Shown here in pieces: positions 1 through 7,929 of a stretch of DNA of 64,000 bases. Under the pieces are notes generated by a model that worked only from the letters and a program-made list of their open reading frames with translations, was not told the origin of the DNA and made no database searches. The first letter of the stretch is position 1. Every line of letters starts with the position of its first letter. The position numbers were made by a program, and so were the translations under genes. The stretch comes from Comamonadaceae bacterium (GTDB lineage Bacteria > Pseudomonadota > Gammaproteobacteria > Burkholderiales > Burkholderiaceae_C), in the NCBI GenBank assembly GCA_027485235.1, contig JAIXRJ010000017.1:1-64000 (forward strand), given 5' to 3'.

Positions 1-288
1 TTGCTTGACCACTTCGGGTTGCTTGACCACTTCGGGTTGCTTGACCACTTCGGGTTGCTTGACCACTTCGGGTTGCTTGACCACTTCGGGCTGCTTGACC
101 ACCTCGGGCTGTTTGACCACCTCGGGCTGTTTGACCACCTCGGGTTGCTTGACCACTTCGGGCTGCTTGACCACCTCGGGCTGTTTGACCACTTCGGGCT
201 GTTTGACCACTTCGGGCTGTTTGACCACTTCGGGCTGCTTGACCACTTCGGGCTGCTTGACCACCTCAGGCTGTTTGACCACTTCGGG
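1..288 (-). repeat. In-frame 18-bp tandem repeat encoding PEVVKQ, 16 full units, continuing past the window edge
   Basis: Sixteen contiguous 18-base units run from 1 to 288, plus a partial unit ending near 294. Units differ only at synonymous positions (ctg/ttg, gcttg/gtttg, cct/ctt). On the minus strand every unit encodes PEVVKQ in frame with the CsgG-like lipoprotein. Units 1-5 (1-90) are identical, which suggests recent expansion on the left side. The repeat has no spacers, so it is not CRISPR. A Pro/Val/Lys repeat of this kind usually forms an extended stalk or wall/periplasm-spanning segment; that role is inferred. Confidence 0.95.
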
Positions 289-1389
289 CTGCTTGAGCGA
301 AGCCGTCGTTGGTGGCTCGCCAACACCAGGCACTGGCACCACCAAAGAGGGCGTCAAGCTGGCGGGCGCAGGCACTGAAGCAGGCTGCGGTGCAACAAGC
401 GGCGGCGCCGCGATTGTGACTGCAGGTGATGGACTCACCGGGGCTTGCTTGGGCACGACGATCGGTGCTGTGGCTGGAGTGGGGGCTTTGGTGGTCGCAG
501 ACAACAAGGCCGCTGTCGGCCTGCTGCCTGGCAAAGGCTCGCCAGGGGAGGGTATGGTGATGACCCGTTTACGGTTTGCACGTCCAGAGTTGGAGATGCC
601 ATGCAGGCCTTCGATGAGCTTGTTGCACTGGGCGTAGGCCTCGGGTTTGAGGATCTGCGTGAGGAGCTCATACGTGGCCAGGTTGAGCATTTGCCGCAAT
701 GCGAATCCGACCGCTTCACGCCGCTGGGCACCAATGTCCAGACTCACCAAAGTGTCACCAAAAAAGCGTCCCACACCGAAGCCTGCGTCGGTGGCCACGA
801 TTTGTTTTTGCAATGGCACATTGGCCACGATGCGACCAGTACTGGTTTCGGTGATGGAGAGGTCCAAACCGACCAAGATGCGGTATTGACGATAGCGCGG
901 CCCAACCCCCGCGATTTGAGTTTCAAAGCCACCGCCGGGAACGAAGTCGAGGCTGTTGATGCTGCCGGTGATGAAGAACACACTCGGCAATTGACCGTTG
1001 GTGTTGCGTACACCCCATCGGGCTTCAGACTCCATGACGCGTGGGTCACGGCGATTCAAGACCACGGCACCCGCCTGGAAAAGTGCAGATTGAACAATGT
1101 CGCCCGCGCCTTGGGTGATGTATTTGCCCGTCCCGCCTTCAGAGAGTTGCTCTTTTCCGGTGGCATCCAAAACGGCACCCACAGAAAAAGTCAGTCCTTG
1201 GTGAATTTTGTCGTCCAGGCAACTGATGGCCTGGTCAAAGGGGGTAACCAAATCTGAAATGGGCGGCCCCTGAACTTCTGGGATGTCTTCAGTCAGCGGA
1301 GCGTAGGAAGGACCTGATGCACAAGCGGCGAGAAGCAAACTGCACGCCAAGCCGATGGCTGACGCACGGCGGTTGGGGTAGCCACTCAT
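1..1389 (-). CDS. HfaB/CsgG-family outer-membrane lipoprotein, 3' end outside window
   Basis: Reading leftward from ATG at 1389 the frame stays open to the window edge (463 codons, no stop seen). The N-terminus is a lipoprotein signal with lipobox LLLAAC, acylated Cys near residue 23. Residues about 40-245 resemble the CsgG/HfaB family, which forms or supports an outer-membrane secretion pore for curli or holdfast-anchor proteins. Examples are the stretches [28 protein letters not shown] and [14 protein letters not shown] Pro/Ala-rich linker follows, then from about residue 367 a tandem PEVVKQ repeat. The start overlaps the stop of the upstream small secreted protein by one base (TGATG), so the two are co-translated. 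The order small curlin-like gene then CsgG-like gene matches hfaA-hfaB of stalked bacteria; an hfaD-like gene might lie beyond the edge. Ordinary HfaB proteins lack a long repeat tail. Confidence 0.75.
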   Translation of the reverse strand, partial: MSGYPNRRASAIGLACSLLLAACASGPSYAPLTEDIPEVQGPPISDLVTPFDQAISCLDDKIHQGLTFSVGAVLDATGKEQLSEGGTGKYITQGAGDIVQSALFQAGAVVLNRRDPRVMESEARWGVRNTNGQLPSVFFITGSINSLDFVPGGGFETQIAGVGPRYRQYRILVGLDLSITETSTGRIVANVPLQKQIVATDAGFGVGRFFGDTLVSLDIGAQRREAVGFALRQMLNLATYELLTQILKPEAYAQCNKLIEGLHGISNSGRANRKRVITIPSPGEPLPGSRPTAALLSATTKAPTPATAPIVVPKQAPVSPSPAVTIAAPPLVAPQPASVPAPASLTPSLVVPVPGVGEPPTTASLKQPEVVKQPEVVKQPEVVKQPEVVKQPEVVKQPEVVKQPEVVKQPEVVKQPEVVKQPEVVKQPEVVKQPEVVKQPEVVKQPEVVKQPEVVKQPEVVKQ

Positions 1390-1781
1390 CAAGGCTTTGC
1401 TCCGGATGAGTTGTCTGTCACGGTCGATCTGTTGATGTCGGTCAACCGCACCGCACCGTTCAGGTCGCCCGTGTTGCTGCTGGCCGATGTCAGCGAGACC
1501 GTGTTGTTGGCACCATCGAGATTGACGGTGTTGGTGCTTGAATCCAGGGAGCCCACGGTGTAGGTGCTGATCTGGGTCGAGTAGACGGTGGTTTTGCCCA
1601 AGCCGTCGTAGTATCCAGCGTCTTTTTTAGCGATCAAGTCGGCCTGCTGCATGTTCTGCACCTGACGGTTCGATGCACTGGATGGAAATGAGTAGGACCC
1701 ATTCCAGTCACCTTTGGTTTGGGCCATCGCCTGGCCCATCAGGGGGCTCAGAGTGACAGCGATCAGAATTTTTTTAAGCAT
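1389..1781 (-). CDS. Small secreted HfaA-like (curlin-like) protein
   Basis: 130 residues with a clear Sec signal (MLKKILIAVTLSPLMGQAMAQ). The mature part is rich in Ser, Thr and Asn, with short beta-like stretches such as TNTVNLDGANNTVSL and a region ENR/NRQ-type then QQADLIAKKDAGYY. This resembles holdfast attachment protein HfaA from memory; the family is short and variable, so the assignment rests partly on the CsgG-like gene immediately downstream, which overlaps it by one base. It is probably exported through that pore to the cell surface as an adhesin or amyloid-like anchor. No strong ribosome binding site is seen before the ATG. The alternative is an unrelated small exported protein. 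Confidence 0.5.
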   Translation of the reverse strand: MLKKILIAVTLSPLMGQAMAQTKGDWNGSYSFPSSASNRQVQNMQQADLIAKKDAGYYDGLGKTTVYSTQISTYTVGSLDSSTNTVNLDGANNTVSLTSASSNTGDLNGAVRLTDINRSTVTDNSSGAKP

Positions 1782-2295
1782 CAGAGTGTTCGGCTTGTGA
1801 GGTTCGAATATGACTAAAGTGACAAACGGTTGTGAAAACGTCTATTTGTTGATTTTATCGAATCGTAGTGTAGGGGAAAAAAACTGGAATTACACCCCCT
1901 AAGAGTTAGGCACGAGGTGCAGCCAAGATGTTCCCGCTCAGGACAGATGGAGAGGTCAAAGATCGCCCGATTGCGGGGTAAAAACCGCAGCACCCTCAGT
2001 GGCGGCTTGAGCCGTGCTGTGTGGAGGTCAGTCACATGAAGTTGAGACCTCGGTTTCGTTCTTCTGGGCAAGTTGCCCGCAGGAGTTCACCCCGGTTTCA
2101 GCTCGAGGTTAAAAGGATTGCAGGTAAGATCAGAAACTGCACTCGCCCAACAAGCAGCGGTTCTTTCATTGAATTCTTTAAAAATTTATGGCCAGCTTCG
2201 CTTATTTTTCAGTCGAATTTCAAAACCCAAGTAACGCTGTGCTTTTATTTTTTTAAACTCTTTGACTGACCCGCTGAAAACTCAGGCCAATCCCC
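1782..2295. other. Intergenic region between divergent transcription units
   Basis: No coding region is supported here; the short open frames lack signals and family resemblance. The region must carry the promoter of the minus-strand hfa-like operon and that of the plus-strand glycosyltransferase. A notable palindrome lies at 1898-1910. The right half (2150-2290) is AT-rich. Confidence 0.6.
1898..1910. promoter_or_regulatory. Palindrome CCTAA-N3-TTAGG upstream of the hfa-like operon
   Basis: CCTAAGAGTTAGG is a perfect 5-bp inverted repeat with a 3-base spacer, about 117 bp upstream of the HfaA-like start. LuxR/FixJ-type regulators bind dyads of this size, and curli-type operons are commonly under such a regulator (CsgD). 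Binding is inference. Confidence 0.4.
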
Positions 2296-3360
2296 ATGCT
2301 CATTAATTTCGTACTTCCTGGTATCAGCAAGAATAAGGTTATCGGTGGATTCCGAGTGCATTATGAGTATGCCAATCGATTGGCTAATTTGGGCCACAAG
2401 GTCATTGTGTCGCACATGTTCTATGCAAAAAAACCATATCATTTGCAAAAGGTGCGTAATTTAATGGATGGAGATATCAGGCATCTGATTACATGGTTCG
2501 AGTTTTCCGAAAACGTCCATGTCACGACTATTTTTAACAATCGATTTATCAAGCCTTGCGATGTATTGGTCCTTACTTCATGGGAGACCGCTTTCGTTTT
2601 TGGAAACAGACACGATGTTGCATGGGTCACGGCGCAAATTGCGTATGATTACGAATTCTGGACAGATGCAAACCCACAGTTGAAGTTGCAAATGAAGCAG
2701 GCCTTTGCAAAGCCTGACGTCATGATTTCAACATCCACGGCGGTTGGTAAAATGTTGGCTGAATGTGGAAGAAGAATTGACGCCACAATAAATTGTGGAA
2801 TACGATTTGAAGTATTCAATCTCAAAAATAATATCGAGCTCAGACGCAATAAAATTGGTATTTTGCTGCGTGACGATGAGAACAAAAGAGTTGCAGATGC
2901 GGTCAAGGCACTGGCGCATATAAAACTGAGCCGAGATGTTGAAGTTCTGGCTGCTGGAAAATGGTCAAAACCATTGCCTGACTGGATCACTCCCGTAGAT
3001 ACCTCCACGGATACTCAACTGAACGAATTTTACAATTCGATTGGTCTGTTTATTTTTCCCTCTGGGTCCGAAGGCTGGGGGTTGCCAGCTATGGAAGCAC
3101 TGGCAGGTGGCGTTGCTGTGATCTCGTCCAGAAATGGTGGGGTTGAAGACTTTCTCAAGCATGAAATGAATTCATTGTTATACGAACCCGGAAACATTGC
3201 CGAATTGATTTCATCAATTGACCGCTTGCTGAACAACGATGACTTGAGGATTTCTCTTGCGAAAGAAGGTGAAAAGACCGCCAGGAAGTACGGGTGGGAC
3301 GATGCTGTGCTTCAGTTGGAAAAGCTGATGATCAAAAGCCTCAACCACGCTGGAACTTGA
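2296..3360 (+). CDS. GT4-type glycosyltransferase
   Basis: 354 residues. The C-terminal half carries the usual GT-B donor-site pattern of family 4: an SEGWGLPAMEALAGGVAVISS segment followed by GGVEDFL and a YEPGN stretch, where the Glu of the EGWGLP motif and the downstream Glu bind the nucleotide sugar. The N-terminal half (GGFRVHYEYANRLANLGHKV) is the acceptor-side Rossmann fold typical of glycosyltransferases acting on surface polysaccharides. Donor and acceptor cannot be read from sequence. The gene is more AT-rich than the core genes to the right and sits beside GDP-mannose dehydratase, so a role in a surface glycan is likely. Confidence 0.8.
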   Translation: MLINFVLPGISKNKVIGGFRVHYEYANRLANLGHKVIVSHMFYAKKPYHLQKVRNLMDGDIRHLITWFEFSENVHVTTIFNNRFIKPCDVLVLTSWETAFVFGNRHDVAWVTAQIAYDYEFWTDANPQLKLQMKQAFAKPDVMISTSTAVGKMLAECGRRIDATINCGIRFEVFNLKNNIELRRNKIGILLRDDENKRVADAVKALAHIKLSRDVEVLAAGKWSKPLPDWITPVDTSTDTQLNEFYNSIGLFIFPSGSEGWGLPAMEALAGGVAVISSRNGGVEDFLKHEMNSLLYEPGNIAELISSIDRLLNNDDLRISLAKEGEKTARKYGWDDAVLQLEKLMIKSLNHAGT

Positions 3361-3618
3361 CAACACTGTGCAACAGACGAAAGAGAACTTGGGATGACAA
3401 AACCGAGATTCTTCACCTGCGTGCTCTGATGCGTCGCTTGGAAGTTGCCTCTTCAAGAAAGCGGCGCTGTACGGGGTCAAAAAGCCCAAGTGAAATACCG
3501 TTTCATGCCACCATGAATTTGGTTTCAGCCTTCTGTGTCGTGAGTCTAAGCTTAAGGGGGGCAGTGCCGATGCCATGAGCCGGTCATTTGAGGGCGCCGA
3601 TGTTGGGCGCTGAAAAAA

Positions 3619-4596
3619 TTAATGGGTGTGTAAATTGGGATATTTTTTCTTTTCGGCATCCACCATCAAGGAGGCAACCTCCAGCATGGATTTTTCAGCC
3701 CTCCAGCCGAGTTTATCCTGTGCTTTGCTGGGGTCTGCATAATTGGCTCTGATTTCGTTTTGCCGTACAAAAGTAAGGTCAGTCACGACGTGCTTTTGCC
3801 AATCAAGCCCAAAACGCGCAAAAACGGTCGCTACAAAATCCTGCAATTTGTAACTCTGCCCCGTGGCCACTACAAAATCTTCGGGAGAGTCCAGTTGCAG
3901 CATGCGCCACATGGCCTCCACATATTCCACTGCCCAGCCCCAATCCCTCACAATGGACAGATCGCCCATCACCAGTTTTTCTGTGCTGCCGGCGGCTATT
4001 TTGCAGGCCATATTCACCACTTTGCCTGTTACGAAACGAGGATGCCGAAATGGCGATTCATGATTGAATAATATGCCGGAGCAGGCGTATATGCCATAGG
4101 CCTCGCGGTAGTTGTCCACCTCCCAAAAGGCAGCCGATTTGGCAACAGCGTAGGGGCTTTTGGGACGAAATGGGGTTGATTCGTTTGACGGGATTTTTCC
4201 TGTGTCTCCAAAACATTCGCTAGAGCAAGCGTTGTAGAACTTGACGGATTTATTTACGAGTCGAATGGCCTCTAAAATATTCAGAGTGCCGAAACAGATG
4301 CTCTCCAGCGTTTCAACGGGTTGTTCAAAAGATAAACCCACAGAACTTTGACCTGCGAGGTTGTAAACCTCATCGGGTTGAGCCTTCATAAAGCATTGAA
4401 GCACACTGCGGAAGTCGTTCAGGGCCATGGACTCCAGCTTGACTTGAGACCGAATGCCTAACGATTCAAGGTTTGAAAAGGATGAAATCTGAGCATCCCT
4501 CGACGTTCCCCAAACTTCGTAACTTTTTGACAGCAATAACCGAGCCAAATAAGCCCCATCTTGACCCGAGATCCCGCAAATCAGCGCTTTTTTCAT
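3619..4596 (-). CDS. gmd: GDP-mannose 4,6-dehydratase
   Basis: Extended SDR enzyme that converts GDP-D-mannose to GDP-4-keto-6-deoxy-D-mannose, the precursor of GDP-rhamnose, GDP-fucose or GDP-perosamine. Start chosen at MKKALICGISGQDG, giving 325 residues, the usual bacterial length; the open frame extends 18 codons upstream without homology. The NAD(P) loop is GISGQDG, the catalytic Tyr-Lys pair lies in SPYAVAKSAAFW, and the family motifs SSECFG and NHESPFR are present (the usual form is NHESPRR). No epimerase/reductase partner is visible here, so the final sugar is unknown. It converges on the GT4 gene. Confidence 0.85.
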   Translation of the reverse strand: MKKALICGISGQDGAYLARLLLSKSYEVWGTSRDAQISSFSNLESLGIRSQVKLESMALNDFRSVLQCFMKAQPDEVYNLAGQSSVGLSFEQPVETLESICFGTLNILEAIRLVNKSVKFYNACSSECFGDTGKIPSNESTPFRPKSPYAVAKSAAFWEVDNYREAYGIYACSGILFNHESPFRHPRFVTGKVVNMACKIAAGSTEKLVMGDLSIVRDWGWAVEYVEAMWRMLQLDSPEDFVVATGQSYKLQDFVATVFARFGLDWQKHVVTDLTFVRQNEIRANYADPSKAQDKLGWRAEKSMLEVASLMVDAEKKKYPNLHTH

Positions 4597-4655
4597 TTCT
4601 GAGCCCCATGTCAAGCGTGGTGAAAATCCATGAACAAGTCCCCAAAGCACATCAC

Positions 4656-4711
4656 CGGCTCCTGTGCTCGGCGACAGCCATGGCCAGCTTGATCACCGCC
4701 ATCGCCCATCA
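4656..4711 (+). repeat. Possible degenerate remnant of the mltB-3' repeat
   Basis: The string CGGCTCCTGTGCT followed by GGCCAGCTTGATCACCGCC resembles the segment that in other copies joins the mltB stop region (CGGCTCCT...GTGCTT and CGGCCAGCTCGATCACCGCC near 17.1-17.2 kb). About 23 of 25 bases agree in the second block, but the rest is poor. If real it is the leftmost copy of the array. Confidence 0.3.
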
Positions 4712-4837
4712 GATTTTCAGTTTTAAGGGCATGAAAGCATACCCGATAATGTGTTTTGAAGCCTGCCACAACGTGTCAGAGATCGTCCGTAGCATTCATC
4801 CCAATATTGGTTTTTGTGTGCTCGATCTTGCCAAATA

Positions 4838-4862
4838 AAAAAAGCCAGCTGAGCTGGCTTTT
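4838..4862 (-). terminator. Bidirectional rho-independent terminator
   Basis: Hairpin GCCAGC-TGA-GCTGGC flanked by an A-run on the left and a T-run on the right, so it can terminate both strands. It lies about 20 bp beyond the stop of the outer-membrane-protein fragment and is best placed to end that transcript. Confidence 0.8.
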
Positions 4863-4880
4863 TACTTTGTGAAGCGACTG

Positions 4881-5258
4881 TCAGAACTTGAAGCCGATGG
4901 AGACGCCTGCTTTGAGCAGACTTGGCTTGTATGTTTCAGTAACGTCAGAATAGTAAGACTTGCTATTGAAATTAATTTTTTCAATCTCAACTGTTGCGTA
5001 AAGATCCTTGGCAATCATGAACTTGACGCCGGCACCCAAACCCAAGCCACGATGCTTTTTGTTGGCAGTATCAGCGCCTTCATCCTGTGCGGTGTAATCA
5101 TAAGTATTCTGACCAGTTGCTTGTACGAAGCTTAATTTTGCATAGGTCAGAACAGCGTTATTGACGTAGTAACCTGGTTCGACAGATACGCCCCACACGT
5201 TTTTCAGCTTGAAGCTATCAGTCCAAACGCCACCGCTGGTGTCATTGAAACTGTTCAA
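4881..5258 (-). pseudogene. C-terminal fragment of an outer-membrane beta-barrel protein
   Basis: About 125 residues of alternating amphipathic strands (VSVEPGYYVNNAVLTYAKL, GLGLGAGVKFMIAKDLYATVEIE) ending in GFKF, the terminal-Phe signature of outer-membrane barrels. No signal peptide is present; the only start in frame is TTG at 5258, and the AT-rich sequence before it gives no leader before a stop near 5325. The gene is therefore judged 5'-truncated. It keeps its own terminator. The missing 5' part was probably lost in the rearrangement that left an IS3 remnant next to it. Confidence 0.65.
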
Positions 5259-5579
5259 AGAACCTGATTTATGAATTTGGGTTATCGAAATATCATTATA
5301 AATATTTTTAATACATCGTTAAATTTTTTTAAGAAAAATAAATATAATTTATTATTGAATAATAAAAAACATTAATTTTAATTAACGCATGGCTAGCCGA
5401 GATGATCAATCCCAAGCCTGTATGGGGGCTCTCAATCCCTTAGAGCGTCAACTCCTTGGGACGAGCCTGACCAAGCTGGGCCAAGGGGCATACCCTTTCT
5501 CAGCACGCAAGAGGGCCGTTTGGATTTGGATGCATCGCGGGTCTTTCGATCGCTTGTGTCGCTGGTTGAAGCGCGAACA

Positions 5580-5728
5580 GATGAAAAAGCGGATTTACCA
5601 AACAAGGGCAGAGGCCAGGTCAAAAATCTTCGATGACATCGAAGGTTTCACAATCGAGTGCGTCGTCACAAGCACCTCGATCAACTCAGTCCCTACGAGT
5701 TCGCGCGGCAGCGTCAAACTGCGCTGTG
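5580..5728 (+). pseudogene. IS3-family transposase (OrfB) C-terminal remnant, frameshifted
   Basis: The translation begins KKRIYQTRAEARSKIFDDIEGF, then after a one-base loss near 5650 continues in another frame as NRVRRHKHLDQLSPYEF...RQTAL and stops at 5726-5728. This is the end of the rve integrase core of IS3-group transposases. Upstream sequence (5389-5575) is not recognisable as IS3. A weak match to an IS3-type right end follows the stop. Confidence 0.75.
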
Positions 5729-5883
5729 AAAACTGTCTAAAGATTTGGGGGAATGCCAGGCATTCGGGTCCTGGCTTAAAGAAATCTCGCTTGGCTGTGC
5801 GCGGATACATGCCCTTGATGGTCTAAGAAGCTGGTCTTGACCGCGATACATTAATGCTCATCAACGGTCAGCACGGAGAGCGC

Positions 5884-6702
5884 ATGCCAAGCTTTAGAAG
5901 GTCCTCAGGCTTTGCTTCAAGAATTTCTTTAATTTGTATGTTCCCACTTGTGCTGGTCATGGCTTCAGGCCACTCCTTGTTAAGTGCTCAGACAACCGAG
6001 AAAATGGTAACCCTTGAAAGTCGGGAAAGCATCAAGATAAGTTATTGGTGGATGCCCAACCAGAATGCAAAAGCTACGGTTCTTCTCTTGTCAGGTGGCG
6101 AAGGTGGTATGGGTTACAAAGACGGCCAACCTCGAAACGGGAATTTCTTGATTCGTAGTCGAGAACTTTTTTACCGAAATGATTTGAATGTGGCAATTCT
6201 TGGTAACCCCACAGATAAGCCAAGACTGGATCATCAATGGCGTGTATCTGCGCAACACGCTCAGGATGTCTCAGCTGTTATCGACAGCATAAAGGGGATT
6301 TCAAAAGTTCCACTCTGGCTTGTTGGCACTTCGAACGGGACAATTTCAGCAACCGCTTTGGGAATTGCGCTGCAGGAGAAGGTGCAAGGACTTGTTTTAA
6401 CGGCTTCCGTTTTGACTTGGAAAATACCGCAAGCTGTGCCAAGACAAGATGTTGGAAAAATTTCAGCACCAGTGCTTTTTTATCACCATAAAGAAGACTC
6501 GTGTGCGGGCACTTTAGCCTACGAACTAAAGGGAACTTTCGATCGATTTATCAATGCCAAGCAAAAAAAGATGATGGTCGTTACAGGGGGTGAAAATCCA
6601 CAAGGTGATCCATGTCAAGCATTTCATTGGCATGGTTTCATCGGCATGGAAACTCAAGCGGTCAACGACATAGCTTCATGGATTGTTACTCAACACCCTT
6701 AA
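5884..6702 (+). CDS. Secreted alpha/beta hydrolase
   Basis: Start chosen at ATG 5884, preceded by GGAGAG four bases upstream; the frame opens ten codons earlier. A hydrophobic leader (ISLICMFPLVLVMASGHSLLSAQ) directs export. The nucleophile elbow is GTSNG (VGTSNGTISA), with a likely acid near the FYHHKEDSC segment and a His in AFHWHGF close to the C-terminus. This is the dienelactone-hydrolase-like alpha/beta fold, but substrate is unknown. Two Cys in the late region (DSCAG, GDPCQ) could form a periplasmic disulphide. Confidence 0.7.
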   Translation: MPSFRRSSGFASRISLICMFPLVLVMASGHSLLSAQTTEKMVTLESRESIKISYWWMPNQNAKATVLLLSGGEGGMGYKDGQPRNGNFLIRSRELFYRNDLNVAILGNPTDKPRLDHQWRVSAQHAQDVSAVIDSIKGISKVPLWLVGTSNGTISATALGIALQEKVQGLVLTASVLTWKIPQAVPRQDVGKISAPVLFYHHKEDSCAGTLAYELKGTFDRFINAKQKKMMVVTGGENPQGDPCQAFHWHGFIGMETQAVNDIASWIVTQHP

Positions 6703-6831
6703 AGTTCTTCGCAGCCCAGACCTTCATAGCGCAGTCCAAAAAATCTACGCTGCAAATTTTGCTGGATTTGGAGATCTCGGTGTGAGATAGACTAGTCCAA
6801 GTTTTGATTGATTCTTTTAGATAGAGTTCGC

Positions 6832-7305
6832 ATGAAATCCATTGAAAACTTTGTAGAAAGCTTGATTTTCAACAGCCGTTGGCTGTTGGCTCCCTTTTAC
6901 CTGGGGCTGGTAGGCGGTATCGTGATGTTGTTGGTGAAGTTCACGCAAGAGCTTTTCCATGTCTTACCCCACATTTTTTCTTCCACTGAAACCGAAGTGG
7001 TGTTGGCGGTTCTGGCCTTGGTTGATCTTTCCTTGGTGGCCAATTTGCTCCTCATCGTCATCTTCAGCGGTTACGAGAATTTCGTCTCCAAGATCAACAC
7101 GAAAGGGCATGAGGACCGGCCAGAGTGGATGGGCCAGGTGGATTTCGCCAGTTTGAAGATCAAAGTGATCGCCTCCATCGTGGCCATCTCGGCGATAGAG
7201 TTGCTCAAGAGTTTTGTGAATCTCAGCATCCTCCTTAAAACTGGCGGCGACACCCCCGCAATCTGGTCAGAGGCAGATCAAGCCGTAGACTTCCCTAAAC
7301 GGTAG
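6832..7305 (+). CDS. UPF0114 (YqhA-like) inner-membrane protein, C-terminus altered by IS insertion
   Basis: Start at ATG 6832 (MKSIENFVESLIFNSRWLLAPFYLGL), the typical UPF0114 N-terminus. Three hydrophobic segments are seen: residues about 15-37, 52-80 and 108-130. The family normally continues into a last membrane segment; here the sequence becomes unrelated after SFVNLS and ends in DFPKR*, the last codons being in the left end of the IS element at 7285. The protein has therefore probably lost its final helix. Function of the family is unknown. Confidence 0.7.
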   Translation: MKSIENFVESLIFNSRWLLAPFYLGLVGGIVMLLVKFTQELFHVLPHIFSSTETEVVLAVLALVDLSLVANLLLIVIFSGYENFVSKINTKGHEDRPEWMGQVDFASLKIKVIASIVAISAIELLKSFVNLSILLKTGGDTPAIWSEADQAVDFPKR

Positions 7306-7925
7306 ACAACCTGAAAATAGAGACTTCCGCTGTTTTGAAGGAAAGAGCGATGAGGAAGTCGAAATTGACGCAAAGCCAAGTATTGGCGATCCTGGGCAAA
7401 GGTGAAGCAGGCTTGGCTGTAGCAGAGGTGTGTCGCAAACACGGCATCAGTACAGCGACCTACTGCCAATAGAAATGCAAATACGCTGGCATGTCAGCCA
7501 ATGAGCTCAAGCGGGTCAAGGAGCTGGAAGCCGAGAACAGTCGTCTCAGACGGATGTATGCGGATCTGGCTTTGGAGAACGCTGCCATCAAGGATGTGTT
7601 GTCGCGAAAGTTGTAACGCCGACAGCCAAGCGTTGTGCTGTGGAGTGCAGGGTGTCTGTGCACTGCATCTCTCGCAGCAAAGCTTGTCAGAACCAGAAAG
7701 CGTTCATTGAACGATTTAACAAGCGTTTGCGCGTGGAAGTTTTGGATGCCAACTTGTTCAACGCCATCTCGCAGGTGCAAATGGCAGCTGATGAGTGGTT
7801 GATGGACTACAACGAATATCGACCACACGAGTCCCCGAGGGATGTGCCGCCTGTGGCATTCCTACCAAGGGTGTTTGAACGGAATGTCTCTAGTTTTAAA
7901 CTGTCCACTTGACAGGAAAGTCTAC
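7285..7925 (+). mobile_element. IS3-family element, internally deleted
   Basis: Left end GTAGACTTCCC and right end GGAAAGTCTAC form imperfect terminal inverted repeats. OrfA starts at 7350 (MRKSKLTQSQVLAILGKGEA, helix-turn-helix) but has an in-frame TAG at the usual Trp of the YxxWK segment; its leucine-zipper part continues after it. OrfB is represented only by its first codons fused to its C-terminal end (residues AFIERFNKRLRVEVLDANLF and NEYRPHESP), about half the expected length, so most of the catalytic domain is missing. The element cannot move by itself. It ends four bases before the stop of the adjacent minus-strand gene. Confidence 0.85.
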
Positions 7926-7929
7926 AAGG

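Noticed and set aside
1..288. CRISPR array
   Set aside because: Units are contiguous without spacers and encode PEVVKQ in frame.
1..1257. Plus-strand open frames across the repeat and beyond (LDHFGL- and TTSGCL-type repeats)
   Set aside because: They are shadows of the minus-strand CsgG-like gene; only the minus frame has a lipoprotein signal and family resemblance, and the repeat keeps all frames open.
3214..3576. 120-codon minus-strand open frame between the glycosyltransferase and gmd
   Set aside because: No ribosome site or family resemblance; it overlaps the glycosyltransferase 3' end.
5389..5826. 145-codon plus-strand frame as a real protein
   Set aside because: Its middle is a frameshifted IS3 transposase remnant, so the frame is accidental.
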